A stretch of 64,000 bases of DNA, from NCBI GenBank assembly GCA_032229975.1, contig JAVXVG010000038.1:124001-188000 (forward strand), written 5' to 3'. The translations under genes and the position numbers were made by a program. The notes under the pieces are model-generated. The model was not told where the DNA came from. It searched no databases and saw only the letters and a list, made by a program, of their open reading frames with translations. Source of the stretch: JAIVGV01 sp032229975 (GTDB lineage Bacteria > Acidobacteriota > Blastocatellia > Pyrinomonadales > Pyrinomonadaceae). Below are positions 46,430-56,526 of the stretch, one piece after another; within the stretch, counting starts at the first letter, position 1, and each line of letters starts with the position of its first letter.

Positions 46430-49364
46430 TGTGCGCGAGCAATTTCTCGTGGTTCTTAAAGAGTGCATCAAAAATGGGAATCTTCGTTTAATCATTAGCT
46501 TGCGTAGTGACTTCATCGATTTATTAATAAGGATTTGTCGTAAATTAGATCCTTTGATGGAGACGTTGAATATTGGCAACTATTACTCATTGCTAGCCTT
46601 TTCTGAAGAACAGGCAAAAGGCGTACTTGCGGCATTGCTAATTCCTCTCTACAGAGATGACCCGTTACTTAAGCAGCAATTTGAGGATTTTAGTGCTGCA
46701 CTCGTGTGCGAACTACTCAGACCTCCGCGTGACAAACGCCTTTGTCCCGATGATGAAAAATCAGTCTTGCCGGTTGAATTGCAGACTGTCGGAATGATGA
46801 TGGAGTCGGTTGGTACGAAAAGTTTTTCCGTTTCAGGGCTGAGAATGAAAGGTGGAAAAACGGGATTACTACGGGATTTTATCGAAGATGCCAAGAAATA
46901 CGTGTGGCGAAAGACGGGCGTTTCCGGGGATCAGGCATTGCTGATTCTGAGGCAGCTTATTTCACCAGCACAGACAAAATGGTCTCAGACAGCGCAGTCT
47001 ATAAGCAGTACCCTTAACATCCCAGTTAAACAAATCGAAAGCGTTCTGGAAGCTTTTGGGGAGAAATATTTGGTCAATCGCTTGCCGGGAGATGACGGAA
47101 ATAATGAGGAGAAAAGACAGACCACTTGGAAATACGAATTAATGCATGAGCATCTAGTTCAGGTGTTAATCGAGGCTCCAGACAGAACACTGCAAAAGGC
47201 ACGCGACGCTGAAGAGCGTCTGCTTTTCTGGACGCGACGCACAAACTTGATCTTTACCGACGATCGTCAAAATCAGGTACATACTTTTAAGTCGCGTCTG
47301 ACCGCATCGTTTGCCCAACCCATCCCTGTGATAGAGAGTTTAATGCTTTGGCGGCATGCGCGGGCTGGGTCTGAGCGCCGGATGCTAATTCGCAACTTTC
47401 GTGGTTTCGGCACAAGGGTATTCGTTTTCACCATCATTCCATCATTAATTGCTTTAATGTCATGGATTCTGTGGACTCGGACGGATAGCTATATAGTTCA
47501 CAAGGTCGAAACAGAGGCTCCAATCCTACAAGTCATTTCTGATCAAGGGGAAGATGTTTATATGGTGAAAGGGAATGGCATAAGTTGGAAAGTCAACTAC
47601 GCTTATGATGTCAGAGAATGGTTCAAGGCAATGGTTTTGGAAAATAGAATCACTGATGCATTTGCTTTGGCTGGCAAGATTACCGTCGCCAGATCTCGAA
47701 TGTCTGCCTATCTCGGAATTGTCGATGCTTTGGGAAAAACGGATAAATCGCCCGACACTGAGAAAGCTCTGACCGAAGCTATTGCCGCTGCTCGCGAAAT
47801 CAAGGATATGGAAAACCGTGCTAAAGCGGTAAGTATCATTGCAAAAGTTCTGGGAAGGCAGGACGAGTCACCCGGAACCGAGAAAGCTTTGAATGATTTA
47901 CTAGCCGTTGCTCTAGATATGAAGAGTGACTCAAATCAGTATGTTGCCTTGAGCGCCATTGCTAAGGCTCTTGGGAAAATGGACAAGTCACCTGAAACTG
48001 AGAAAGCTTTGAACCAAGTCTTTTCTGCTGCTCGCGAGATTGAGGATGAGTACCCTAGGGCCACAGCTTTGATCTCCACTGCCGAAGCTTATGTGAAGAT
48101 AGGTAAGTCACCTGATGCCGAGAAAGTTCTGACCGAAGCTATTACCACAGCTCGTAAAGCCGCTCATTTTGGTAGTACACAGGCTTCTATCTTAAGCTCC
48201 ACAGCAAAGGTTCTGGGGAGGCTGGGAAAATCACCTGAAAGCGAGAAAATCCTAGCAAAGGCCATAGCTGCTGCTCGGGGGATCAAGGATGATTCCGAGC
48301 AGAACAAAGCATTAAGTGATATTGCCGAAGCTCTAGGTAATATGGGCGAGTCACCTGAATCCGGGAAACTTCTGGCAGAGGTCGTTACTGCTGCGCGGAA
48401 AATCAAAAGCGACGACGAACGGGCCGAAGCCTTAAGCTCTATCGCTGTTACTATGGGCAGGAGAAGTAAGTCGAATGAAACCGATAAAATGCTGATGGAA
48501 GCAACTGCTGCTGCTCGCAACGTTGAAGATCGGTATCACAGAGCTTATGCCCTGAAGCGTATTGCTGTGGCTTGGGCGAAGTTGGGCAATGTATCTGAGA
48601 CTGAGAAAGTTCTGACAGAAACAATCGCCACTGCTCGTGAACTCGAACTGGAGCCCGAGCAGTCCGACTTCTTAAGTTTTTTTGCAGATGACCTAGGCAA
48701 GATGGGCAAGTCATCTGAAACTGAGAAAGCTTTGAACGATGCAGTTGCTGTTACTCGTGGGATCAAGGATGAATCCCAGCGGGCCTATGTCTTAAGCTCC
48801 ATTGTTGAGGCTTTGGGAAAGGTGGGCGAGTCACCTGCTACCGAAAAAACCTTGGCCGATATTTTTGCCGCAGTTCGCGAGATCAGGGATGGTTCCAAGC
48901 AGGCTGAAGTCTTAAGTTCCCTTGCGTCTATTTTGGGCGAGATGGGTGAGTCGCCTGATACCAAGAAAACTCTAGCTGATATTTTTACTGCAACTCGCGA
49001 GATCAAGGAAGATGATAGCCGGGCTTTTGTTTTAGTCTCCATTGCTGAACCTCTGCGCAAGATGGGTAAGTTGCCTAGGTCAGAGGGATTGTTAAGTGAT
49101 CTAATAACAGCCGCGCATGAAATCAAAGGAGATTACAATGCCCGATCAAGAGTTCTTGCCGCTGTCGCAGTAACTAGTGCCGCCTATGGTAACTACCATT
49201 TATCGTATTCGATTTGTGGGGGAGAACAATGCACCGCATCAGACAAATTGCGGGTGTTTACGGCTGTATTAATGGAATATGTTAAGACACGAAACCCTGC
49301 ATTAAGGAAGCGACTAGAGGATGAGGAAGCAGAACAAGCCGCGTCGGAGGAAGAAGAGGATTGA
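46389..49364 (+). pseudogene. STAND NTPase, main part with membrane helix and about twelve 40-residue repeats
   Basis: The frame continues the NTPase core (VTVKDDVREQFLVVLKECIK, LRLIISLRSDFIDLL, a typical STAND sensor region) and then a winged-helix region ending in YELMHEHLVQVLIEAP. A transmembrane helix lies around VFTIIPSLIALMSWILW. The remaining 550 residues are tandem 40-residue helical repeats of the type ALSSIAEALGKMGKSPETEK. The intact gene would encode about 1210 residues: membrane-anchored NTPase with a repeat sensor. STAND ATPases often detect phage proteins. The frameshift may be real decay or a sequencing error. Confidence 0.75.
47650..49135 (+). repeat. Tandem 120-bp coding repeats (about 12 copies)
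   Basis: Each unit encodes about 40 residues ending in a G-x-x-x-x-S-x-x-T/S-E/D-K-x-L turn followed by an A-A-R-E-I helix. Copies are in frame and diverged. They form a helical solenoid related to TPR or HEAT-like arrays. Confidence 0.8.
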
Positions 49365-49641
49365 TAGTCACTAGGGGCAAGCCTCTCTTACCAAGAGAGC
49401 AGTTAATACGGGTGCTAAGGAGGAGATTACAGAGAAGTTCTAAGCAGCCTATGTAAGTGAGTTGTGCTTGAGTTCAACCATTAGCAAGTATATAGGGATT
49501 TTCAGAATATATGATTCAGTATTAACGGTTTTTCATACTTTATCATTCAGCATTTTCTAATTATATGATTCTACACTTACTGTAAATTATTGAAAGCACG
49601 TTTAGAAATTCAGTTTTTGTGCTTCACCCTATAAGATTGTC
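49365..49641. other. AT-rich non-coding stretch left of element C
   Basis: About 275 bp of very AT-rich DNA between the STAND gene and the next left end. No gene, promoter or clear terminator could be supported. Confidence 0.4.
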
Positions 49642-49717
49642 TGTGACTTGAACCATGAGTTTGCCGCAGCGGCAAGCTTATGCTTCCAATGACCTCTGGC
49701 AAGCTTATGGTTCCAAT
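49642..49717. repeat. Left end of element C with TnsB-type sites
   Basis: An inverted site (TTGAACCATGAGTTTGCCG) is directly followed by two direct sites (CGGCAAGCTTATGCTTCCAA and GGCAAGCTTATGGTTCCAAT). The arrangement is tighter than in element A. Confidence 0.8.
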
Positions 49718-49727
49718 AATGATGGGG

Positions 49728-50534
49728 TTAATTAACTATACCCATCTCCGATTTAATCTCTCGGAGGGCTTGTTTGAAGAGGGAAGACCTACCAGTGCTA
49801 GATAGGCGGCGGGTTATGTATGCTCTCACTCTACGCTCCGAAATATGCAATCCTGAAGCTACAATCTGCTTTACTGCCTCTCTGATCGCGTCGCGTAGCT
49901 TTTCGGCCTTCTGATTGTTGGAGGAGGTTCGGTGGTAGAGGTGCCGGATTACGATTGCCTTGGTTAGCTCAGGGAACTTTCGGCGTAAGAAGTCCCTCTT
50001 GCGTCTGAGACGCGCAGCGATCTCGGAGAGGGATGGCGCAGGGTCTTCAATAAGCGCGGCTTCTAGTTGCCCACGCTCGAAATCCTTATTGAAGGACTTA
50101 TTTCTGTAACTCTTAAATCTGCCGGCTATCGCTGAACATAAGTCGGGATAGTTGTGATAGTAGAAATAACCAGTATCGCGGCATCCTAGACGCCTTAAAA
50201 CACTCTGTAAGGATGGTGGCGGCTGCTCTTCAAGTGCCGCTCGAAAGACTCTTCTTACTACCCTGTAGTCTGGGTGTTTACTCTTCAATAACTCTTTGTA
50301 TCGGGAAACAATCTGGGAGCAGAATTCTGGAAAGTGATATCTGATCTTTGGCTGGTAATACCCCATGCGCCGCACAGTCTCTTCCATGGATGGCGGGGGC
50401 GATTCTTGAAGGGCATCGCGAAGCTTACCTTCTACTTCTATCCAAGGTATCGACTCTTTGCGCATTGGCGTTGCCAGCCCAAGTATGATTCGGCGTCTTT
50501 TCACCGCCTCCTCATTTACTGTGCCTGACAACAA
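49728..50534 (-). CDS. Stand-alone TnsD-like C-terminal DNA-binding protein
   Basis: 268 residues related throughout to the frameshifted extension of tniQ in element A: ETVRRMGYYQPKIRYHFPEF, LQSVLRRLGCRDTGYFYYHN, LSEIAARLRRKRDFLRRKFP and YITRRLSSTGRSSLFKQALR. There is no TniQ domain upstream; the sequence right of its start is the truncated DUF4407 gene. It looks like the 3' remnant of a tnsD gene whose N-terminal half was deleted, although the open frame could still give a DNA-binding protein. The start is a TTG at 50534. Confidence 0.7.
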   Translation of the reverse strand: MLSGTVNEEAVKRRRIILGLATPMRKESIPWIEVEGKLRDALQESPPPSMEETVRRMGYYQPKIRYHFPEFCSQIVSRYKELLKSKHPDYRVVRRVFRAALEEQPPPSLQSVLRRLGCRDTGYFYYHNYPDLCSAIAGRFKSYRNKSFNKDFERGQLEAALIEDPAPSLSEIAARLRRKRDFLRRKFPELTKAIVIRHLYHRTSSNNQKAEKLRDAIREAVKQIVASGLHISERRVRAYITRRLSSTGRSSLFKQALREIKSEMGIVN

Positions 50535-50561
50535 GTCAAATATAGGAATATTTACCCTTGA

Positions 50562-51701
50562 GCAAATCCCGGAGGGGGCGAAGTCTCGATACTCAGCCGA
50601 CCTGAATGCACACCTGACCGCGCCAAGTATGCTGCCTTGGGCGTGATGACATTAACGTCGGCGGTATTGGCCGCCTTGTCAGCCGGATATGTGACCACCC
50701 TAGTCTTCAACTCTGTAAGCATAGCTGCCGTTACGGCCGTACTTTGGGGCGTGGTTATCCTTAGTATTAATAGATATTTTTACAATGTCAGCAAAGACGT
50801 TCATAGTATTAGACGGCAGCTTAATTTAATACTTCCATGGTTCCTGATCACAGTTTTAATCTCTTTCATTATTGCCAAACCCATCACCATAAGACTATTC
50901 GAAGGGGAGCTTGAGAGTCAGGTTGCAAGAAATACTATAGAGTTGAACCGACAGATACTTGCCGACGTGTCAAACGATCCTGAAATTAATAGGTTGCAGG
51001 CGGAAAACGACTCACTAAGGCGAGAGTTGGAAGGGCTTGAAAGGAGGCGGGAGCAGCTTCAGACTCAGCTTCTCGCTGAGGCTGCCGGAAACGTGTCGGG
51101 CGGGAGAACGGGAGTGGCAGGTGAAGGACCGGTCTATCGAGTTTTGAAATCACAACTCGACCAGGTTACCAGTGAATTGGAGGAACAGCGAAAAAGGACC
51201 GAGCCAATGCTAGAGGCCAATAACGGAAGAATTGGCCAACTAAGACAGAGGTGGGATCAAGCCTTTCAATCCCGGGCAGTAAGTCGCTCCCCCGGCCTCT
51301 TGGCATATATAGAAGCTTTGGGTCAACTCTCACAGAGTAACAGGGCTGTCGCCATGGCTGATTGGTCAATTACACTATTATTTATATTCTTTGGGCTTTC
51401 TCCCATGTTAATGCAACTGTTGTCCGCGCGAGGGCCGTATGGGTATGTCTTGGAGAGAGTAGAACGTGAGGTAGTACTTCGTGAGCAGCGAGAGATGCTT
51501 AACTTTGAGATGCAAACGTATATCGACGCGGAAGTTAATCGGGAAATAAAAATGATGATATTAGGAACAGCATTACACACTGATGAGGTTTTGGATATAA
51601 CTGATATTCGGGCCGAATTTACTCCTAAGTTAGCGACTGAGATGAATAAGCGGCTGAGAGAACGATTAGAAGGACTTAAGGAGGTGCCATCTTCTAAATA
51701 G
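50562..51701 (+). pseudogene. DUF4407 membrane protein, 5' end missing
   Basis: The frame is open from 50562, but the first usable start is a TTG at 50637 (354 residues). Upstream codons already encode family sequence (LSRPECTPDRAKYAALG), so the natural start has been lost, probably by the deletion that also removed the tnsD N-terminus. The protein has N-terminal membrane helices (LAALSAGYVTTLVFNSVSIA, LPWFLITVLISFIIAKPITI), a central coiled coil (LQAENDSLRRELEGLERRRE), a further membrane helix (WSITLLFIFFGLSPMLMQLL) and a charged tail, as in DUF4407. Function unknown. Confidence 0.7.
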
Positions 51702-51940
51702 GAGGTTTCTACCACAGATACCCCTTCTTAAGGTGGTCTCTTTCTGAGAAACGACAAGTGTCTGAGATCATCTTAAAGCGTTCAACTACGACGAGTTCTT
51801 ATAGAGAGTCCGAACGTGGAAAAGAACCTTACCACTAAGTCTACGATTCCCCGGATTATCCCCACCTCTGTTGTTATGGCCTTGAGTTCTTTATTGCTTA
51901 CGGTTCAGTCGCTCAACTCATAATATTTAAAGTGTACTTT

Positions 51941-52094
51941 CGGCAAGCTGTTGCTTCCAATTGGCACTTTCGGCAAACAGATGCTTCTAATGGGGAAATA
52001 TTTAGGGTTAAGTGCTATCGGAAATACAAAGACTTTACGCCATAGGCGGTAAAGTCATGCTCCCAACTGCGGCAAACGGATGGGTAAAGTCACA
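51941..52094. repeat. Right end of element C with TnsB-type sites
   Basis: Sites at 51941-51961, 51971-51991, 52046-52066 and the terminal 52071-52094 have the same order and spacing as the element A right end, with several substitutions. The last 24 bp are identical to those of element A. Confidence 0.82.
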
Positions 52095-52098
52095 GTTC

Positions 52099-52147
52099 TG
52101 AAACTTGAACCAACAGGTGGCCGTGGCGGCCACCTGTTGGTTCCAAT
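52099..52147. repeat. Large inverted repeat resembling a diverged left end
   Basis: TTGAACCAACAGGTGGCCG, then TGG, then CGGCCACCTGTTGGTTCCAA. The outer TTGAACC/GGTTCCAAT match the TnsB-site edges of the element C left end, but the core differs. It could be a left end of a relative with altered specificity, or a terminator-like palindrome. Confidence 0.5.
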
Positions 52148-52317
52148 AGCCCACTGCGTTCTACTACGCCTACAGAGTAGTCGGTAATCAACCCTTGCTA
52201 CAGGGAAAATGTTAGGGTATGTTCCACCGCACCTTCGCACCTGTGGCAAGCGTATCGGCCCTTCGACATACGCCCATCTTTCATCTCTATTCGCACACCT
52301 ACTGTCTTGAGGACGGG

Positions 52318-52893
52318 ATGGCTATCACGCGCCAATCTTTCGAATCCTTACTTGCATGGCTACACCCAGACCCTGAGACCGCCGGGCGAAAGTATGAAGT
52401 CATCCGCGCCGGATTAATCAGAATCTTCGTTGCCAAGGGATTCGGCGACGCGGAGGATTTAGCTGACGAGGCGATCAACCGAGTTATTACCCGACTGCCG
52501 GACGTAAAGGAAGGGTACATAGGTGAACCGGCAAACTACTTTCGCGGTGTCGCCCGCAATATCATTCACGAGGCGCGGCGGCGAAAAGAGATCGTGACTG
52601 ATGCGCCGCCGGAACCCGTGGGCGAGTTGAGAGCCACGAGCGACCTGTATGAATGCCTGCTCCAATGCCTTGAGCAACTGCCACACGAGAAACGCGAACT
52701 GATTCTCGACTATCACGTCTATGCGGGGCGCGATAAAATAGCCAGCCACAAGCTCATGGCGGAAGAACTAGAGATCACCGAAAGCGCCTTGCGACTGCAA
52801 GCGCACCGGATCAGAGTCGCTCTGGAAAAGTGCGTCCGGGAGCGCGTCAAGTCTCTGGCTCGGAAACGAAAAACGTTCAGGGAGCATTCTTAG
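52318..52893 (+). CDS. ECF-like RNA polymerase sigma factor
   Basis: A 191-residue sigma factor of the type paired with CHAT proteins. Region 2 includes GDAEDLADEAINRVITRLPD and the -10 recognition helix ANYFRGVARNIIHEARRR. Region 4 is LEQLPHEKRELILDYHVYAG followed by MAEELEITESALRLQAHRIR. The start at ATG 52318 has GAGGACGGG directly upstream; upstream in-frame starts add unrelated residues. It precedes the TPR-CHAT gene and probably shares its transcript. No anti-sigma zinc finger is seen. Confidence 0.85.
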   Translation: MAITRQSFESLLAWLHPDPETAGRKYEVIRAGLIRIFVAKGFGDAEDLADEAINRVITRLPDVKEGYIGEPANYFRGVARNIIHEARRRKEIVTDAPPEPVGELRATSDLYECLLQCLEQLPHEKRELILDYHVYAGRDKIASHKLMAEELEITESALRLQAHRIRVALEKCVRERVKSLARKRKTFREHS

Positions 52894-53010
52894 AGTAAGG
52901 GTCGAGTGGCGATCAAATGATAACTAGGAGCGGCGGCTATCCTTCAACGTGATCAAGATCAACAGAGGCTCTACCTGCTCGGTCAGCTCGCGGAGGCGGA
53001 CGAGGAGCAA

Positions 53011-56000
53011 GTGGAGTTGCGCCTGTTGACCGACGCCGGCTACGCAGAGGAATTAGATATCCTCGTCGATGAATTAATAGATCAGTACGTCGCCGGTGAT
53101 TTCTCTGCGGAAGAACGCGAGCAACTCGAACAGTATTTCTTCAAATCGCCGGAGCGACGCGACAAGCTCAGATTCGCGTTGACCTTGAAGAAGCGGCGAC
53201 AGTCGAAGCTGCTCTCTCACGGGCGTTGGACGAGTAGGGAATTAAAGTTTTATCTACCGTTGGCTGCATGCGTGCTTCTCGTCATGGGCATGGGCTTCGG
53301 CGTGTGGCAGGCATCTCTGCGCCGACCCGAACTCGGCAAGGGCCTGATCGCGCTCCGCTCCGCCTATCGCGAGCAAAGGCCCATCGAAGCGCGCATCTCG
53401 GATTTCGGCTACGCGCGTGTGGAAGGAGAGCGCGGCGAAGGGGAACGCTTCGACCACGTCCAACGCGATCTCGCTGCGGCCCTCCTGCTCGACGAGCCCA
53501 AGCAGCATCCGAGCGTTGAGTCTTATCGCGCGGCGGGGCAGTATTACCTCGCCACGCGCCGGTTCGATGATGCCGTCGTCCAGTTCAAGGCGGCCCTCAA
53601 CCTCGACCCGCGAGACGCGAAGGCGCACAGCGACTTGGGCGCGACGCTGCTCGAAGAGGGGAAACTTCGTCTCTCAGGCGCGCAACAGGGAAGCGCGGCT
53701 CAGGCGTTCGGCGAAAGTCTCGAACATCTCACGAAGGCCCTCGAACTAGACAACTCTCTCCTTGAAGCGCTCTTCAACCGCGCACTCGTTTACCAATACA
53801 TGCCGCTGCCGAACAAGGCGGCAGAAGATTGGCGCACTTACCTCGCAAGAGACCCGAACTCGAAGTGGGCCGGCGAGGCGCGAGAGAACCTCAAGACCCT
53901 TGAGGAGCAGCGAGAGCGAACTTCGCGGCGTGAGGGCCAGTCTCTCCTCGACTTCTATAAATCTTATGACCTCGGTGAGGATGCGGCGGCTTTGCAGTCG
54001 CTCAGCCGGAACTATACGTCTGCGGGCAACACCATCACCAACAGTCTCGTTGACTCCTATCTCGATGCGGAAATAAGAGGCGACGACAGCGCGGCAGGCA
54101 GGGAGCTACACGCGCTGGAGTACGCGGGCCGGTTGGAATCGCAGAAGTCCGGCGACGGTTACACGTCCGACATCGCGCGTTTCTACTCGCAGTTAAATCC
54201 CACGCGCTGCCGCTCGCTCGCGCAGGCGCGCGAAGAGATGAAGAGGGGGTACGAGCAATACCTCAAGTCCAACTTGGACGAAGCGTCCGGCTACTACGCG
54301 CACGCCAAGTCGATGTTTGACGAAGCCGGAAGCGAAGGCGAGTCCACGTTCGCGGAGTACCTTAACGGTCTTTGCTACGTGCTCCGGTTCGACAACGCCA
54401 CAGCCGAACCCCTTTTCAAAAGACTGCTCGTCACCTGCGAAGATCGGAAGTACACGTGGCTGCTCGGTCAGAGCCTCTACAGGTCGGCCATGCTCAAACT
54501 TCACGCCAATAAGTATTCCGAGAGCATCGCGGACAGCCAACGTGCATTGGAGACATTGGAGCGCATCAACGATGTCAACGGCACTATCAAGGTGCTCATC
54601 ATGCTTGCCGACGAGTATCAATCTCTCAACGACGTGCCGCGTTCGCTGGGCTTCATCCAACGTGGCTTGTCGCTGGCGGGCGAGGGCCAGCCGGAGCCGC
54701 TGCAGATGTGGGGAATGTACACGGCGATGGCATTCAACTTCAGCTCGTTGGAGTTGAATGCGGCTGCGCTCGAATGCGAGAAGGAGGCCCTCCGGCTGGC
54801 CTCGGAGCTAGGGAGGCCACTGCTCATCGCGCGCTCACATTCCTACTTGGCGATGAGCTACGCAGACCTGAAACACTACGACGAGGCGTTGGCGCACGTT
54901 GGGCTGGCCCTCGACACCGGAAGCAGCTTGTCAGGCGAGACAAGCGGGCGGGAGATGCTGGCTCACGCTTCCCTGTACGCCGGTGAGATTTACAGGCGGC
55001 GTGGGGATAACGACAAAGCGATCGAGGCTTACGACCGGGCCATCAATTTCTACGCCGGGCAGGATTTTCCTTACTTCCGCTACACAGCGCACAAGGGCAA
55101 GCTGCTCGCGCTCCTCGCGCGTAACGAGGATCAGTCCGTCGGGGAAGAACTGCGGACAGTCATGAGCGTGTTCGAGCAGTATCGGGTTGAGCTGACGGAA
55201 GAGAATCAACGGAACGTCTTCTTCGATGTCGAGCAGGGCGTTTACGACCGCGTGATGGACTTCGCCTACACGAGGAAGCACGACTCTGATCTGGCTCTGG
55301 ATTATTCGGAGTTGAGCCGCGCGCGTTCGCTGCTCGATGCCATGCACGGAGGGGCGCAGGTGTCGGATGGTGAAGACGCTCCCGAGTCGCGCCTCCTCTC
55401 AGCCTCCGCGCCGTTGACGGCGGCAGAACTTCCGCAAAGGATGCCGGAGCATGCACAGGCCGTTGAATACGCTGCGCTCGACGACAAGCTCCTGATTTGG
55501 GTCGTCACACGCGCAGGCATCTCGACCGAAGTCGTGGCTATTGGCTCAAGTGCGTTGGAGGAGAAAGTTCGTGCATACCTGCGCGCCGTCAATGGAACTT
55601 CCGAAGACGACGAGAGGGAAGCGCGACGCAGGGCCGGTGAACTCTACGACATCCTGATCAAGCCGGTTGAGTCGCACCTCGACAAGACGAAGTTGCTCTG
55701 CATCGTGCCCGACAAGATTTTGCACTTCCTCCCTTACGCCGCACTCGTCTCTCCTGCCGGAAAGTATCTCGTGGAAGACTTTCGTCTGGAAGTGTCGCCC
55801 AGTTCGAGCGTGTTCGTCGAATGCTCTGAGGGGGCCAAGCTGAAGGCGAATCGGGACGAAGAGAAGTTGCTGAGCATCGGCAACCCTAACTTCGACCCGC
55901 GCGCATTTCCCTCGCTATCTCCCTTGCCCTCGGCTGGCAAGGAGGCAAGGGCCATCGCTGCTTCTTACAAGTCGCCGCGCCTGCTCATCGGCGACGACGC

Positions 56001-56505
56001 CCGCGAAGAGTTGATCAAGAGCGAGATAAAAAAATCGGATGTCGCCAATTTCGCTCTGCATTACGTCGTCAACCCGCAGTCCGCCATGCTCTCAGGAATG
56101 TTGCTCACCAGAGAGCGGGGAGGGGATGCGCCAAACGCGGAGGACGGCGTCTTGCGCATTCAAGAGATTTACAAGCTGAAGTTGCCGCAGACACGTTTGG
56201 TCGTGCTCTCGGCGTGTCAGACCGGGATCGAACAGGAGTATCGAGGCGAAGGGGCCATCGGTGTCGCGCGCGCCTTCATTGCTGCCGGTGTCCCCATCGT
56301 GGTCGCAAGCCTCTGGTCGGTTGATTCCGCTAGCACCGCGCGCCTCATGATTAGTTTTCACGTTCACCGCAAGCGCGACCAACAACCGACTGCGGAGGCC
56401 CTCAAGCAGGCACAGTTAGAGTTGATCAGGGGTGACGACGGACGCTTCTGCCAGCCCCGCTACTGGGCGGCTTTCACCGCCATCGGCGGCTACACCGAAT
56501 TCTAA
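53011..56505 (+). CDS. TPR-CHAT protease-like protein with one membrane helix
   Basis: 1164 residues from a GTG at 53011. The N-terminal acidic helical region is followed by a membrane helix (LAACVLLVMGMGFGVWQA, about residues 86-103), many TPR units (YYLATRRFDDAVVQFKAALN, GEIYRRRGDNDKAIEAYDRA) and a C-terminal CHAT caspase-like domain. CHAT features include ALHYVVNPQSAM at the His-dyad position, although the catalytic His-Gly-like pair is poorly conserved, and VVLSACQTGIEQEYRGEGAI with the catalytic Cys. The open frame extends back to 52924 with family-like residues (QQRLYLLGQLAEADEEQ) but has no ATG/GTG/TTG there, so the true start is unclear. It probably senses or processes a partner; the neighbouring gene may encode it. 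Confidence 0.85.
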   Translation: MELRLLTDAGYAEELDILVDELIDQYVAGDFSAEEREQLEQYFFKSPERRDKLRFALTLKKRRQSKLLSHGRWTSRELKFYLPLAACVLLVMGMGFGVWQASLRRPELGKGLIALRSAYREQRPIEARISDFGYARVEGERGEGERFDHVQRDLAAALLLDEPKQHPSVESYRAAGQYYLATRRFDDAVVQFKAALNLDPRDAKAHSDLGATLLEEGKLRLSGAQQGSAAQAFGESLEHLTKALELDNSLLEALFNRALVYQYMPLPNKAAEDWRTYLARDPNSKWAGEARENLKTLEEQRERTSRREGQSLLDFYKSYDLGEDAAALQSLSRNYTSAGNTITNSLVDSYLDAEIRGDDSAAGRELHALEYAGRLESQKSGDGYTSDIARFYSQLNPTRCRSLAQAREEMKRGYEQYLKSNLDEASGYYAHAKSMFDEAGSEGESTFAEYLNGLCYVLRFDNATAEPLFKRLLVTCEDRKYTWLLGQSLYRSAMLKLHANKYSESIADSQRALETLERINDVNGTIKVLIMLADEYQSLNDVPRSLGFIQRGLSLAGEGQPEPLQMWGMYTAMAFNFSSLELNAAALECEKEALRLASELGRPLLIARSHSYLAMSYADLKHYDEALAHVGLALDTGSSLSGETSGREMLAHASLYAGEIYRRRGDNDKAIEAYDRAINFYAGQDFPYFRYTAHKGKLLALLARNEDQSVGEELRTVMSVFEQYRVELTEENQRNVFFDVEQGVYDRVMDFAYTRKHDSDLALDYSELSRARSLLDAMHGGAQVSDGEDAPESRLLSASAPLTAAELPQRMPEHAQAVEYAALDDKLLIWVVTRAGISTEVVAIGSSALEEKVRAYLRAVNGTSEDDEREARRRAGELYDILIKPVESHLDKTKLLCIVPDKILHFLPYAALVSPAGKYLVEDFRLEVSPSSSVFVECSEGAKLKANRDEEKLLSIGNPNFDPRAFPSLSPLPSAGKEARAIAASYKSPRLLIGDDAREELIKSEIKKSDVANFALHYVVNPQSAMLSGMLLTRERGGDAPNAEDGVLRIQEIYKLKLPQTRLVVLSACQTGIEQEYRGEGAIGVARAFIAAGVPIVVASLWSVDSASTARLMISFHVHRKRDQQPTAEALKQAQLELIRGDDGRFCQPRYWAAFTAIGGYTEF

Positions 56506-56526
56506 ATTTAAGAGGAGGACACGACG

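Larger units (their letters stand above)
49642..52094. mobile_element. Decayed small Tn7-like element (element C), 2.45 kb
   Basis: A left end (TGTGACTTGAACC at 49642) and a right end (GGGTAAAGTCACA to 52094) related to those of element A enclose only a TnsD C-terminal fragment and a truncated DUF4407 gene. The 5-bp flanks (TTGTC on the left, GTTCT on the right) do not match. The two ends may therefore come from different insertions joined by deletion. Confidence 0.6.

Noticed and set aside
49642..52094. Element C as a complete recent transposon
   Set aside because: The flanking 5-mers (TTGTC and GTTCT) do not match, and the internal genes are truncated.
18788..52147. Repeated GGCCAACTTATGSTTCCA motifs as a CRISPR array
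   Set aside because: Copies are few, in both orientations, unevenly spaced and confined to the element ends. There are no regular unique spacers and no cas genes.
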